DNA of 64,000 nt, from the NCBI GenBank assembly GCA_003576685.1, contig QOZR01000005.1:1-64000 (forward strand). The letters run 5' to 3'. The notes under the pieces are model-generated. The model saw only the letters and a list, made by a program, of their open reading frames with translations, was not told where the DNA came from and ran no database searches. Made by a program: the position numbers and the translations under genes. The stretch is from Virgifigura deserti (GTDB lineage: Bacteria; Pseudomonadota; Alphaproteobacteria; Dongiales; Dongiaceae). Below, in pieces: positions 16,726 through 27,378 of the stretch (position 1 is the first letter of the stretch; each line of letters opens with the position of its first letter).

Positions 16726-19700
16726 TCAGCCGATCGACATCAGGCTGGCATTGCCGCCAGCGGCGGCCGTGTTGACGCTCGTCGCCACCTCGTCGACCAT
16801 CAGGTCGAGCGAATAGCCTTCCGCACCGCCGGCAAGCGCGGCGCTGGAAACGGCCTGCAGCAGAATGATCGGACCGTCGGTCTCGGCGAGCGCGCCCGCC
16901 GTCCTGATCACGGCATCCCCCGTCCCTTCCTGCAGCACGCCGACAATCGTCGTGGCTGCGGCACTGTCGACAATCCGCTCTTTGATCTCCGGCGGCAGAT
17001 CGGCAAGGCTGTCCGCCAACCCGGATGCGGGATCGATCAGCGCCCGATTGCCGGTCGCGACTACGGCACCGAGTTGCAACGCCAGCCCCTGGAAGGTTTG
17101 CGGTTTGAGCAGGAAACAGCCCTTGGCGCGCAGGGCATAGGTATTGCGCTCACCCACCGGACCGGGCAGTTCGAGGATGAGGCAGGTGGCCGACTGGCGC
17201 GCATAGTTCGCGCAGCGTTCGGCCTCGGCGTCGAAGCCCTTGCCGCGCAGCCAGTTGCAATAGGTCGCGGCTGCGGTCTTTGGGGCGGTCCCGGCCTGAT
17301 CACTCTCGATGAGATCGGGCAGCGCAATGCCGACGGTCTTGACGAGTCGGCGCAGATAAAGCGGGCCGCCGGCCTTGGGGCCGGTGCCCGACAGGCCGTG
17401 ACCGCCGAAGGGCTGCACGCCGACAACTGCGCCGATAATGTTGCGGTTGACGTAGATATTGCCGACGCTGATACGGCTGATCGCCTGGCCGATCGTCTCG
17501 TCGATACGGCTATGGATGCCGAAGGTCAAGCCATAGCCCATGGCATTGATGTCGGCGATGAGTCCGTCCAGATTGCCGCGTTTGAAGCGCACGACATGGA
17601 GCACGGGCCCGAAGACTTCCGGCCCAAGATCGGCAACGTCGTTAAGCTCGATTATGGTCGGGGCCACGAAGGTGCCGTCGCGGTTCGATACGGGCAAGGA
17701 TAGTTGCGCCGTGGCAAACCCGCGCGCAGCCATATCGGCGATATAGGCATTGATGGTCCGCTGCGCGTCTTCGGTGATGACGGGTCCGACATCGGTGCTC
17801 AGACGGTCGGAATTACCCAGGCTCAATTCCTGCATCGCCCCCTTGATCATGCTCAGGGTGCGGTCGGCGATATCATCCTGCAGGCACAAGAGGCGCAGGG
17901 CCGAGCAGCGCTGGCCGGCGCTGTCGAAGGCCGAAGTGATCACATCGGCGACGACCTGTTCGGGCAGGGCCGAGGAATCGACGATCATGGCATTCTGCCC
18001 GCCGGTTTCCGCGATCAGCGGAATGGGCCGCCCATCGGGCAGAAGGCGCTTTGCGAGCTCGGCCTGGATGAGGCGGGCGACGGCGGTCGAGCCGGTGAAC
18101 AGGACGCCGCATGTCGCCTCGTGGGCAATGAGGGCGGCGCCGACGCGCCCGTCGCCGGGCAGCAGTTGCAGCACCTGCCGGGGCACGCCCGCCTCGTGCA
18201 TCAGCCGCACGGCGGCCGCGGCGATCAGCGGGGTTTCTTCGGCCGGCTTCGCGAGTACGGGATTGCCCGCGGCGAGCGCCGCGGATATCTGGCCGGTGAA
18301 GATGGCGAGCGGGAAGTTCCATGGGCTGATGCAGACCACCGGCCCATTGGCGAGGTGGGTCGCATTGTCGAAATGGTCGATCACCCGCCGCGCATAATAG
18401 CGCAGGAAATCGACCGCCTCGCGGACTTCCCCGATCGCATTGACCGCCGACTTGCCTGCTTCGCGCATGGCGAGCCCCATGAAGACCGACATACGCTCTT
18501 CCAGGAGGTCGGCCGCGCGGAGCAGCGGCTTGGCCCGATCCGATGGCGCCGTCGCCGCCCAATCGTTTGCTGCAGCGGTGGCGATTTTCATGGCGCTGTC
18601 GATGTCCGCCTCGGAGGCATCGATGACCTCTCCGACGATGTCGCGGCGGTCGGCGGGGTTGCGCAGGAACCACCGTTCCCCCTCCGCCTCCCCTTCCCCG
18701 AGCAGCGGTTCGGCCCGCCAGACTTCCTTGGCGGTCGCGGTCAACTCCGCCTGAAGCACTTGCAACCGATGCTCGTTGGAGAGGTCCAGGCCTTCGGAGT
18801 TCTTGCGGCCTGGCCCGAGAATATGCGCCGGCAAGGCAATCTGAGGATGGGGAAGGCCAGGCGGATCATATTGGCGCGCGATCGCCACCGGATCCTCGAC
18901 AAGGCTGTCGATTGAGATCGACTTGTTGGCGATCTGGTTGACGAAGGAGCTGTTGGCGCCGTTCTCCAGCAGGCGACGCACCAGATAGGCGAGCAGGGTC
19001 TCATGGGAGCCCACCGGTGCGTAGATGCGGCAGGGCCGGTCGAGCTTGTTCTTGCCCACGACCTGATCGTAGAGCGGCTCGCCCATGCCGTGCAGGCACT
19101 GGAACTCGTACTGCCCCTTCCAATAGTCCCCGGCCATCTTGTAGATCCACGCCATGGTGTGGGCGTTGTGAGTCGCGAATTGGGGATAGACCACGTCGGT
19201 CGCGGCGAGCAGCTTGCGGGCGCAGGCGAGATACGAGACGTCGGTATGCACTTTGCGCGTATAGACCGGAAAATCGTCCTGGCCGTCGAGCTGGGCGCGC
19301 TTGATCTCGCTGTCCCAATAGGCACCTTTGACGAGGCGGACCATCAGCCGATGGCTCGAGCGGCGGGCAAGGTCGATGAGATAGTCCAGCACGAAGGGGC
19401 AGCGCTTGGAATAGGCCTGGACCACGAAGCCGATGCCGTCCCAGCCCGCCAGGTCGCGATCGCGACAGAGCGCTTCGAGAATATCGAGCGAGAGTTCGAG
19501 CCGATCGGCTTCCTCGGCGTCGATATTGAGCCCGAGATCATATTGCCTGGCGAGAAGCGCCAGTTCCTTCACCCGCGGAAGCAGTTCGGACATCACCCGC
19601 TGATATTGGGCGCGACAGTAGCGCGGGTGCAGGGCCGAAAGCTTGATCGAAATGCCGGCGCCATCATAGATGCCACGGCCATTGGCCGACTTGCCGATGG

Positions 19701-20472
19701 CCTCGATGGCGGTGACGTAGTCCTTCATATAGCGGTCGGCATCGGCTGCCGTCATGGCGGCTTCGCCGAGCATGTCGTAGGAATAGCGAAAGCCGCGCGC
19801 CTCCTGCTTGCGCCCGTTGCGCAGAGCCTCCTCGATGGTCTGGCCGCAGACGAACTGCTCGCCCATGATGCGCATGGCCATATCGACGCCGGCACGAATG
19901 ATCGGCTCTCCGCCCCGCGCCAAAAGCCGGGTCAGCGCGCCCGACATCGACTTGACATTGACCGGCGAGACGAGCCGTCCGGTAATGGCGAGGCCCCATG
20001 TGGCCGCGTTGACGAAGACAGACCGGTCGCCACCGAGATGGGCGCGCCAGTCGCCACGGGCGATCTTGTCCCTGATGAGCGCGTCGCGCGTCTCCTTGTC
20101 GGGTGTACGCAACAGAGCCTCGGCCAGACACATCAGCGCAACACCTTCGTCGCTCGAAAGCGCGTATTCATGCATCAGGCCCTCGATGCCGCCGCCGGTG
20201 CCGCGTTCGCGGATCGCAGTCACGACCTTGCGAGCCAGAGCCCTGATCTCTTCCTGCCGCGCTTCGCGCACCGCCGCCGCCTCGAGAAGCGGGGGCAGGC
20301 ACTCGGTTTCAGGCCGCCGATAGGCCGCCGTGATCTTGTCGCGCAGGGCACTTTGGTGACCGGGCTTGCCGGCAAACTCGGAGAACGGGTCAGTCATCGG
20401 CACTCGCGCGACAGCCGCATCGGCTGAGGCGGACTTGCTCGATCTCGAATCTCCAGCGATGGAACGGGACAT
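16726..20472 (-). CDS. putA: Bifunctional proline dehydrogenase / L-glutamate-gamma-semialdehyde dehydrogenase
   Basis: A 1248-residue enzyme that oxidises proline to glutamate in two steps. The FAD-dependent proline dehydrogenase barrel covers about residues 170-480, with G-A-G-I-S-I-K-L-S-A-L and L-V-K-G-A-Y-W-D-S-E. The aldehyde dehydrogenase domain covers about 550-1040, with S-P-W-N-F-P-L-A-I, the catalytic-base region E-T-G-G-Q-N and the cysteine in G-Q-R-C-S-A. A C-terminal extension of about 200 residues is present, as in long type B PutA proteins. There is no ribbon-helix-helix DNA-binding domain at the N-terminus, which fits control by the divergent Lrp-type gene. GAGGGAAG lies upstream; a GTG immediately before this ATG and a later methionine are alternative starts. 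Confidence 0.96.
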   Translation of the reverse strand: MSRSIAGDSRSSKSASADAAVARVPMTDPFSEFAGKPGHQSALRDKITAAYRRPETECLPPLLEAAAVREARQEEIRALARKVVTAIRERGTGGGIEGLMHEYALSSDEGVALMCLAEALLRTPDKETRDALIRDKIARGDWRAHLGGDRSVFVNAATWGLAITGRLVSPVNVKSMSGALTRLLARGGEPIIRAGVDMAMRIMGEQFVCGQTIEEALRNGRKQEARGFRYSYDMLGEAAMTAADADRYMKDYVTAIEAIGKSANGRGIYDGAGISIKLSALHPRYCRAQYQRVMSELLPRVKELALLARQYDLGLNIDAEEADRLELSLDILEALCRDRDLAGWDGIGFVVQAYSKRCPFVLDYLIDLARRSSHRLMVRLVKGAYWDSEIKRAQLDGQDDFPVYTRKVHTDVSYLACARKLLAATDVVYPQFATHNAHTMAWIYKMAGDYWKGQYEFQCLHGMGEPLYDQVVGKNKLDRPCRIYAPVGSHETLLAYLVRRLLENGANSSFVNQIANKSISIDSLVEDPVAIARQYDPPGLPHPQIALPAHILGPGRKNSEGLDLSNEHRLQVLQAELTATAKEVWRAEPLLGEGEAEGERWFLRNPADRRDIVGEVIDASEADIDSAMKIATAAANDWAATAPSDRAKPLLRAADLLEERMSVFMGLAMREAGKSAVNAIGEVREAVDFLRYYARRVIDHFDNATHLANGPVVCISPWNFPLAIFTGQISAALAAGNPVLAKPAEETPLIAAAAVRLMHEAGVPRQVLQLLPGDGRVGAALIAHEATCGVLFTGSTAVARLIQAELAKRLLPDGRPIPLIAETGGQNAMIVDSSALPEQVVADVITSAFDSAGQRCSALRLLCLQDDIADRTLSMIKGAMQELSLGNSDRLSTDVGPVITEDAQRTINAYIADMAARGFATAQLSLPVSNRDGTFVAPTIIELNDVADLGPEVFGPVLHVVRFKRGNLDGLIADINAMGYGLTFGIHSRIDETIGQAISRISVGNIYVNRNIIGAVVGVQPFGGHGLSGTGPKAGGPLYLRRLVKTVGIALPDLIESDQAGTAPKTAAATYCNWLRGKGFDAEAERCANYARQSATCLILELPGPVGERNTYALRAKGCFLLKPQTFQGLALQLGAVVATGNRALIDPASGLADSLADLPPEIKERIVDSAAATTIVGVLQEGTGDAVIRTAGALAETDGPIILLQAVSSAALAGGAEGYSLDLMVDEVATSVNTAAAGGNASLMSIG

Positions 20473-20566
20473 CACGGTCTTCCCTCATTGGCCCAGCGAG
20501 CAGGTTCCCAACCTGAGAGATAGCCCACCCGACCCCGGATAACCATTGCTATATTAGGCAACATGC

Positions 20567-20601
20567 CGTATGAATCGTGAAATATTCGTATGGAGCCGTA
20601 T
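20567..20601. promoter_or_regulatory. Helically phased CGTAT direct repeats in the putA-lrp intergenic region
   Basis: CGTAT occurs at 20567-20571, 20587-20591 and 20597-20601, that is, at spacings of exactly 20 and 10 bp, just before the regulator ATG. Such phasing would put the copies on one face of the helix, as expected for a multimeric Lrp-type regulator. The role is inferred. Confidence 0.4.
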
Positions 20602-20603
20602 AT

Positions 20604-21065
20604 ATGGCGGATTTGGACGGAATTGATCGTCGCATCCTCAATGAGCTGCAGGCCGACGGCCGAATCTCCAATATAGAACTAGCGAACAGAGTCGGGCTTG
20701 CACCTACCTCGATGAGCGACCGGCTGCGGCGATTGCAGCGGCAAGGCTATATCGCCGGCTTCGGCGCGCGGCTCGACCCGCACCGCCTCGGGCTGGGATT
20801 GCTGGTCCTTGTCGAAGTGTCGCTCGATAAGACAACGCCGGACATCTTCGACAAATTTGCCGAGGCCGTCAGCAGGACGCCGGAAGTGCTGGAATGCCAT
20901 ATGGTTGCCGGTGGGTTCGACTACCTCATAAAGGCCCGTCTGCCCGACATGATCACTTATCGCCGCTTCCTGGGCGAGGTCCTGCTTTCCTTGCCAGGCG
21001 TCAGCGAAACCCGCACCTACCCGGTGATTGAAGAAGTAAAGAATGACGGCCCGCTGCCGATTTAG
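20604..21065 (+). CDS. Lrp/AsnC-family regulator, PutR-like
   Basis: A 153-residue protein. The AsnC-type helix-turn-helix is at about residues 5-55 (D-G-I-D-R-R-I-L-N-E-L-Q-A-D-G-R). The effector-binding RAM domain follows, with the G-G-F-D-Y-L-I-K-A-R segment typical of Lrp proteins. It is divergent from putA, the standard arrangement of PutR, the proline-responsive activator of putA in alphaproteobacteria. A GTG nine codons upstream is an alternative start, but the internal ATG gives the usual family length. Confidence 0.9.
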   Translation: MADLDGIDRRILNELQADGRISNIELANRVGLAPTSMSDRLRRLQRQGYIAGFGARLDPHRLGLGLLVLVEVSLDKTTPDIFDKFAEAVSRTPEVLECHMVAGGFDYLIKARLPDMITYRRFLGEVLLSLPGVSETRTYPVIEEVKNDGPLPI

Positions 21066-21152
21066 AGTGCCTGACATGACTTGCCCATGGTCGGCATTGG
21101 CCTGGGCGCGGCGCCGGCCCCGCCCGAAACCTCGGCACCATCACGTCCGCGG

Positions 21153-21338
21153 TCAAATACCTCGCTCGGCGATCATCAATCCTACCGCGCGTTCGGCGAG
21201 TGCGGCTATCGTCTTGGACGAGCTGAGGCCAAGCGCTCGCGGCACGATTGCTCCGTCCGGGACGTAAGGCCCGGATGGCCAAACACGCGTCCAGCGTGTC
21301 CGACCACGCCCGCCGCTGGCGCTGCAGCCATGTTGCAC
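21153..21338 (-). pseudogene. Relic of a GMC-type oxidoreductase C-terminus
   Basis: A 61-codon minus-strand frame contains Y-V-P-D-G-A-I-V-P-R-A-L-G followed by K-T-I-A-A-L-A-E-R-A. This closely resembles the C-terminal signature of GMC/cholesterol-oxidase-type flavoproteins (D-G-S-x-x-P-x-x-L-G-x-N-P-x-x-T-I-x-A-L-A-E-R). No N-terminal FAD domain or longer frame is present. The rest of 21066-21557 shows no gene. This is most likely a decayed fragment; identification is by motif recall. Confidence 0.45.
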
Positions 21339-21557
21339 CCGCCAAGCGCTAACGTCGCGAATCCATCTACCTAGGGACTAAGTGAATCGCAGTGAGAGCC
21401 GGATGGCGTGCTGCATCCACTACGGGAGCGAAGCGGCCGGGCCGGAGGGTTCCGCGTCAGGCTGCTGTCCGCGTCAGGGTCATATTGTATCGCGGCAACA
21501 GATTAGGCGCGCGGTCAGGCGTCATATCCCGCACGGTCTTCTTGACAGGCGCTGACG

Positions 21558-22577
21558 TCAGACAGTCTCCGAATATGCCGTAATCGCATCATACACGTCG
21601 GCCTCATGATACGGCCCTATGCCTTCTGCGGAATAGCCGAAAGCTTTAAAAATTGGGCTGCGCTTCAAAATGGCTTCCACAAGCGCACGCTCTTCATCTT
21701 CGTACTCGACATACCGGCCCTTCCTAAATGCACCCCGGGTTTTCAGTGAGGAAGCGTCACCTTTTTTGCCGGGAGCGAGCCATGCCGCCTTATAGAGATT
21801 CTGCTCCTCCGCCGCTCGCATTTTTTCGAAAGAAGCAGCTTCGACAATTTGGCCAATGACGGCCTCATTTGCGGGAAGCTCTGAGAATCTCAAGATTCTC
21901 CCCAACTCATGCTTAGTATCAGCCAAGAGGTCTTCATATCGCAGCATCAGCACCGGAACGCCCGACTTGCGGATGCTCTGCACATAAAATGCTAAGTACT
22001 CTTCATATCTGCGAATACCGATTTTGGGGTCGGCAATAAAATTTTTAAATCGACATCCTTCATCCAAACGGATACCAAAAAACTTCTTGGTTTTCAGGTG
22101 CGCATAGAATGAAGCAACGACCTTTACTGGATCTCTTACCAGAAATATAACACCCGCGGGCGGGTTGTACCAAAGCCGCTCATAGTGATAACCGCTTAAG
22201 TCTTGATGCGGCGACACGCCGTGAACGTAATAGAACTTTGGCTCTTTGCGCCGTCGGTTGACAACACCATGAATATAGCGCCCCAAAGGTCGTCCGCTTA
22301 TAGCGCTTTCAATGTGACATAGCATAAACCGCAACCAAGACCGCCCTGACTTGGGATATGACAGCACCGTATAATAGTCTCGATCGCGCTCCACCTCCCA
22401 TTGCCGCACTCGCGAAGAGATGCGCTTCCAGAAGCTCTTCCGCCTTAGGAGCAGAACCAATCGTGTTTCAAAATCCAACAAATCGGATCGCCTCAATTTA
22501 GCAGGTCTGGTCCGTACAACGGCGATACTATCGACAGCCCATACAACAGCAGGGCGGATGCGTCGGAGCTTGGACAC
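21558..22577 (-). CDS. Sulfotransferase domain protein
   Basis: A cytosolic-type sulfotransferase that would move sulfate from PAPS to an acceptor. The 5'-phosphosulfate loop is S-Y-P-K-S-G-R-S-W and the 3'-phosphate region is L-V-R-D-P-V-K-V-V-A-S. A long basic N-terminus precedes the domain. The frame stays open upstream into the tRNA-Lys gene, so the first GTG clear of the tRNA is used here; a later TTG is possible. Base composition is visibly lower in G+C than its neighbours, and no close operon partner is present. Location directly after a tRNA 3' end suggests acquisition by transfer. The acceptor could be a surface glycan, but nothing here shows that. Confidence 0.82.
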   Translation of the reverse strand: MSKLRRIRPAVVWAVDSIAVVRTRPAKLRRSDLLDFETRLVLLLRRKSFWKRISSRVRQWEVERDRDYYTVLSYPKSGRSWLRFMLCHIESAISGRPLGRYIHGVVNRRRKEPKFYYVHGVSPHQDLSGYHYERLWYNPPAGVIFLVRDPVKVVASFYAHLKTKKFFGIRLDEGCRFKNFIADPKIGIRRYEEYLAFYVQSIRKSGVPVLMLRYEDLLADTKHELGRILRFSELPANEAVIGQIVEAASFEKMRAAEEQNLYKAAWLAPGKKGDASSLKTRGAFRKGRYVEYEDEERALVEAILKRSPIFKAFGYSAEGIGPYHEADVYDAITAYSETV

Positions 22578-22613
22578 ATCCGCCTCGTAAATAACTGATA
22601 AGCCTTGGGATTT

Positions 22614-22689
<76 letters not shown>

Positions 22690-22878
22690 CAAAACCCTGT
22701 CCGACCGCCGAGTCTCCCCTCGGCCACAGCATCGGCCGACCGGAGTGGGTCTGGAAAGACGGGCGGTATAGCAAAGCAGCCCTGCTTTGTCGATAGCTTT
22801 GGCCGATGCGGTCCGGTGACGGTTTGTCCTCGCCGCGACCCTCCTGCCGAGGCGGCGGCGCTCTCCGTGTCGCCGCGT

Positions 22879-24750
22879 TCATCCGGGGTCGATCCCCGCC
22901 ACCTGTCGCGGCGGAACCTGCCGGCTGGGATCGCGCCGTTGTGTCTCGATCAGGATGTCGCGGGCGATCGGCGCGGCCACGGCTGACCCGCCGCCACCAT
23001 GCTCGATCACGACGGCAACCGCGTAGCTTGGGGCCTGCACCGGCGCGAAGCCGACGAACAGCGCGTGATCGCGCTGGTTCCAGGGCAGATCCTCGTTCTT
23101 CCTCACCCCGGTGGCCCGCTCGCTCATGGTGATGCGTCGGACCTGGGCGGTCCCGGTCTTCCCGCCCATTGCCATGCCCGCCTCCTTGATTCGTGCGCCA
23201 TAGGCCGTGCCTCGCGGGTGATTGGAAACCTGATCCATTGCCTCACGAATCAGCTCCAGCCTTCCCGGGGCGAAGCCGAGGGATGGAAAAGGCGGCTGCG
23301 CGGGCGTTTCTGGCGCGCCGTGGAAGACCGAGGGGCGGGTCAGGAACGGCTTCACCGCATATCCGCCGTTTACGATCCGCGCCGTCATCAGCGCGAGCTG
23401 CAGCGGCGTAGTCAGGACGAAGCCCTGCCCGATCCCGGTAACCATGGTCTCGCCCAGCTGCCACGGCTTGCCGATGTTGCCGAGTTTCCAGTCCCGGTCG
23501 GGGATCAATCCCGGGCGCTCGCCCGGAAGGTCGAGACCGGTTTCCTCTCCGAGGCCAAACCGGCGGGCCATCGCGGCGATCGCCTCGATCCCGACGCGCA
23601 GCGCGATGTCGTAGAAGTAGACATCGCAGGAATGCTTGATGCCGCCGATCATATCGACATGCCCGTGGCCAATCGCTTTCCAGCAATGGAACCGGGCATT
23701 GCCGAGGGTTATGAATCCCGGGCAGAAGACCTCTTCGCCGGGAGCGATACCGGCCTCCAGCGCAGCGAGCGCGACGATCATCTTGAAGGTGGAGCCGGGC
23801 GCGTACTGACCGGCGATCGCCTTGTTGTTCAGCGGACGGAACGGATCTGAAATCAGGCTATTCCAGCTTTGCGAGCTGATGCCCCGGTTGAAGGCGTTAG
23901 GGTCGTAAGTCGGCGTCGAGCCGAGCGCCAGGACGCCACCGCTGTGAATATCGAGCACGACGGCCGATCCGCTGTGCTCGGTGGCGAGGCGCTGTTGGAC
24001 ATATTGCTGGAGCGCCATGTCGATCGTCAGCACCTGGTCTTTTCCCGGCTGGCCCTCGTCGCGCGACAGCTCGCGGATGATTCGGCCAACGGCGTTCACT
24101 TCCACCTGGCTGGTTCCCGCCGAGCCGCGCAGGACCCCGTCATACTGCCTCTCGATCCCGCTCTTGCCGATCCGGAACCCCGGCAGTTCGAGCAGCGGCT
24201 CTCCGGTCAGGTCCGCCTCCGAAACAGCCGCCACATAGCCGACGACGTGGGCCGTCAGCCCACCGAACGGATAATCGCGCGTTTGCCCGACCTCGATGCT
24301 GACGCCCGGCAGGTCCGGCGCGTTCACCTCGATCTGCGCGACCTGATTCCAGGCAAGGTTGTCCCGCACGGTGATTGGAACGAAGGCGCGCCGATGGACG
24401 CCCTCGCGCAGGATCCGGATGTATTCGTCTTCGCTCAGGGGAATGATCCGCGCGAGATCGCGCAGCGTCACCTCGAGGTCGGGTGTCTGTTCCGGAACGA
24501 TGACGACGCGGTAGTTCTGGTCATTCCTTGCGATCGGCACCCCGAACCGGTCGACGATTCGACCGCGCGGCGGCGGCAACAATTTGAGGCTGATTCGATT
24601 CTCATCCGCCAGGACGGTGTATTTCTCCGATTCGAGGACCTGCAGATAGTACATCCGCCCGGCCAAGGTGGACAGCAGCAGTGCCTTTCCACCGGCCAGC
24701 AGCGCGGTCCGCCGCGTGAAGATGCGATAGCGCTGTTGATCCTGCCGCAT
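22879..24750 (-). CDS. mrdA: Penicillin-binding protein 2 (peptidoglycan transpeptidase of the elongasome)
   Basis: A 623-residue class B penicillin-binding protein. One N-terminal membrane anchor lies at about residues 15-35. The pedestal domain starts at P-P-P-R-G-R-I-V-D-R. The transpeptidase motifs are S320-T-F-K, S374-C-D and K531-T-G-T-A. It cross-links peptidoglycan during side-wall growth. Its start follows the mreD stop by one base, so it belongs to the mreBCD transcript. The usual next gene, rodA/mrdB, is not downstream; a tRNA and a sulfotransferase gene are there instead. Confidence 0.96.
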   Translation of the reverse strand: MRQDQQRYRIFTRRTALLAGGKALLLSTLAGRMYYLQVLESEKYTVLADENRISLKLLPPPRGRIVDRFGVPIARNDQNYRVVIVPEQTPDLEVTLRDLARIIPLSEDEYIRILREGVHRRAFVPITVRDNLAWNQVAQIEVNAPDLPGVSIEVGQTRDYPFGGLTAHVVGYVAAVSEADLTGEPLLELPGFRIGKSGIERQYDGVLRGSAGTSQVEVNAVGRIIRELSRDEGQPGKDQVLTIDMALQQYVQQRLATEHSGSAVVLDIHSGGVLALGSTPTYDPNAFNRGISSQSWNSLISDPFRPLNNKAIAGQYAPGSTFKMIVALAALEAGIAPGEEVFCPGFITLGNARFHCWKAIGHGHVDMIGGIKHSCDVYFYDIALRVGIEAIAAMARRFGLGEETGLDLPGERPGLIPDRDWKLGNIGKPWQLGETMVTGIGQGFVLTTPLQLALMTARIVNGGYAVKPFLTRPSVFHGAPETPAQPPFPSLGFAPGRLELIREAMDQVSNHPRGTAYGARIKEAGMAMGGKTGTAQVRRITMSERATGVRKNEDLPWNQRDHALFVGFAPVQAPSYAVAVVIEHGGGGSAVAAPIARDILIETQRRDPSRQVPPRQVAGIDPG

Positions 24751-24751
24751 G

Positions 24752-25267
24752 TCAGTCCCGCCTCGACAGACCGCGCTGCGCGCGCGCGAACAGATGCGCC
24801 ACGGCCGGGTAGAGCCCCACGGTCAGCAGGCAGTCGAAGATGGCGGGGCGTGGATCGACCACCGTTCCGAACAGCAGGCTGCTGATCACCCAGGCGGCAA
24901 AGGCTGCCCCTGCCGCCACCGCCGCGAAGCCGAGCCAGACGAGAGCGAAGGGGGCGCCCAGAAAGTTGCGGCGTTGTGAGACGATGATACCGTAAACGAT
25001 CAGCAGCACCAGCACGCCGACGCCGACGGGCGCGTCGCCAAAGAAGTCATTGAGTACGCCGACCAGGAACACCGCCGGGGCCGGCAGAATCGTCGGGCGA
25101 TGGAGCGCCCAATAGTAAACCGAGATCAGCGCGAATCCGGGGCTGACCGGCGCCAGATGCGGAATCTGTAGCGGCACGATCCCGAGGATCAGCAGCAGCA
25201 CCGTAAGGGTGAACGGCCAGAGGGTACGCGCCACCAGATCGAGATGATGCCACAGCGATGACTTCAC
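24752..25267 (-). CDS. mreD: Rod-shape-determining protein MreD
   Basis: A 171-residue integral membrane protein with five or six hydrophobic segments and the G-V-L-N-D-F-F-G-D-A-P-V-G motif typical of MreD. It lies between mreC (9-base gap) and mrdA (1-base gap). MreD is part of the membrane complex that links MreB filaments to the wall synthases. Confidence 0.93.
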   Translation of the reverse strand: MKSSLWHHLDLVARTLWPFTLTVLLLILGIVPLQIPHLAPVSPGFALISVYYWALHRPTILPAPAVFLVGVLNDFFGDAPVGVGVLVLLIVYGIIVSQRRNFLGAPFALVWLGFAAVAAGAAFAAWVISSLLFGTVVDPRPAIFDCLLTVGLYPAVAHLFARAQRGLSRRD

Positions 25268-25276
25268 GGTGCGGCT

Positions 25277-26146
25277 TCAATCCGGCCGGTGCCCAGAGGG
25301 AGATAGGAGGATGCCCGGCAGTTCGTAATCGACCAGCCGGACATACTCGACGCGGCTCCAATCGACGAAAGGCTGCACGCTGACTCCGTCCTCACCGGCG
25401 GAGCTCACGACCCCGACCGGAAGCCCCGGCGGAAAAATGCCGCCGTGACCCGATGTGACGATCCGGTCGCCCGGTGTCGTTCCGGAGTTCGGCGGCAGAT
25501 AAAGCAGGTGCGGAGAATTCGTGTTGTCGCCGGCGAGCACGGCGCGCTCGCGCGTCCGCTCGACGAGCACGGGAATGCGGGAGTTGATATCGGTCAGCAG
25601 CAGGATCCGCGCGGACCGCCGGCCCACCTCCGAAACCCGGCCGGCGAATCCCTCGCCCGTCATCACCGCCTGCCCCTTTCGGGCTCCGTCGCGATAGCCG
25701 GCAGTGACCAGGGCCGAGCGGACAAAGGGACCGGCGGTGTTACCGATCACCCGCGCCGAGATAAATCGGGCCCGCGGATCGGGCACAAGGTTCAGTAGCT
25801 CGCGAAGAGCCTGATTCTGCGCATCCAGCTCGCGGGCGACCGACTGCCATTGCAGAAGCCGCGCCCGGTCTTCGCGGAGGCGCGCATTCTCCTCTCTCAG
25901 ATTCGCCAGTTCGCCGACATTCTCAAGGATCTCAGCCGCGCCCGAAACCGGTCGGGACAGGACATCGAGAATCGGACTGATGGCATCCACGACGGCGGCG
26001 CGCGTGCGTTCGATGATGATGCTGTCGGCCCGGTCGAGCAGCATCAGCGCGACGGACGCGCCGATCAAGAGGGCAAGCGTGAAACGCTGACTCCAGGCCT
26101 TCAGCGGAGATGCGAAACGCAGCATTGATCCTGCGTGTGACTTCAT
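25277..26146 (-). CDS. mreC: Rod-shape-determining protein MreC
   Basis: A 289-residue bitopic protein. A membrane anchor at about residues 20-38 is followed by a coiled coil (N-L-R-E-E-N-A-R-L-R-E-D-R) and the beta-rich periplasmic domain with G-F-A-G-R-V and a P-x-G-x-x-V-G/S-type end. It is the scaffold that activates PBP2 in the elongation complex. It is placed between mreB (114-base gap) and mreD. Confidence 0.95.
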   Translation of the reverse strand: MKSHAGSMLRFASPLKAWSQRFTLALLIGASVALMLLDRADSIIIERTRAAVVDAISPILDVLSRPVSGAAEILENVGELANLREENARLREDRARLLQWQSVARELDAQNQALRELLNLVPDPRARFISARVIGNTAGPFVRSALVTAGYRDGARKGQAVMTGEGFAGRVSEVGRRSARILLLTDINSRIPVLVERTRERAVLAGDNTNSPHLLYLPPNSGTTPGDRIVTSGHGGIFPPGLPVGVVSSAGEDGVSVQPFVDWSRVEYVRLVDYELPGILLSPSGHRPD

Positions 26147-26260
26147 CGTCCCCCTCCCCGACGATGCTTACAGCGGACGGATCCTGCTGCCGTTCAGGAA
26201 AAAATAACCAATAGAAATCAGTGCTGTAGTAATGGTGACCTCAACCGCTCCGTAATGCAA

Positions 26261-27307
<1,047 letters not shown>

Positions 27308-27378
27308 TCACTCGTAATAAACGATGGCCGGTGTTGCCGCCCATCGCGGCGACAGCCCCGTTGTTTATCCTTGAACCG

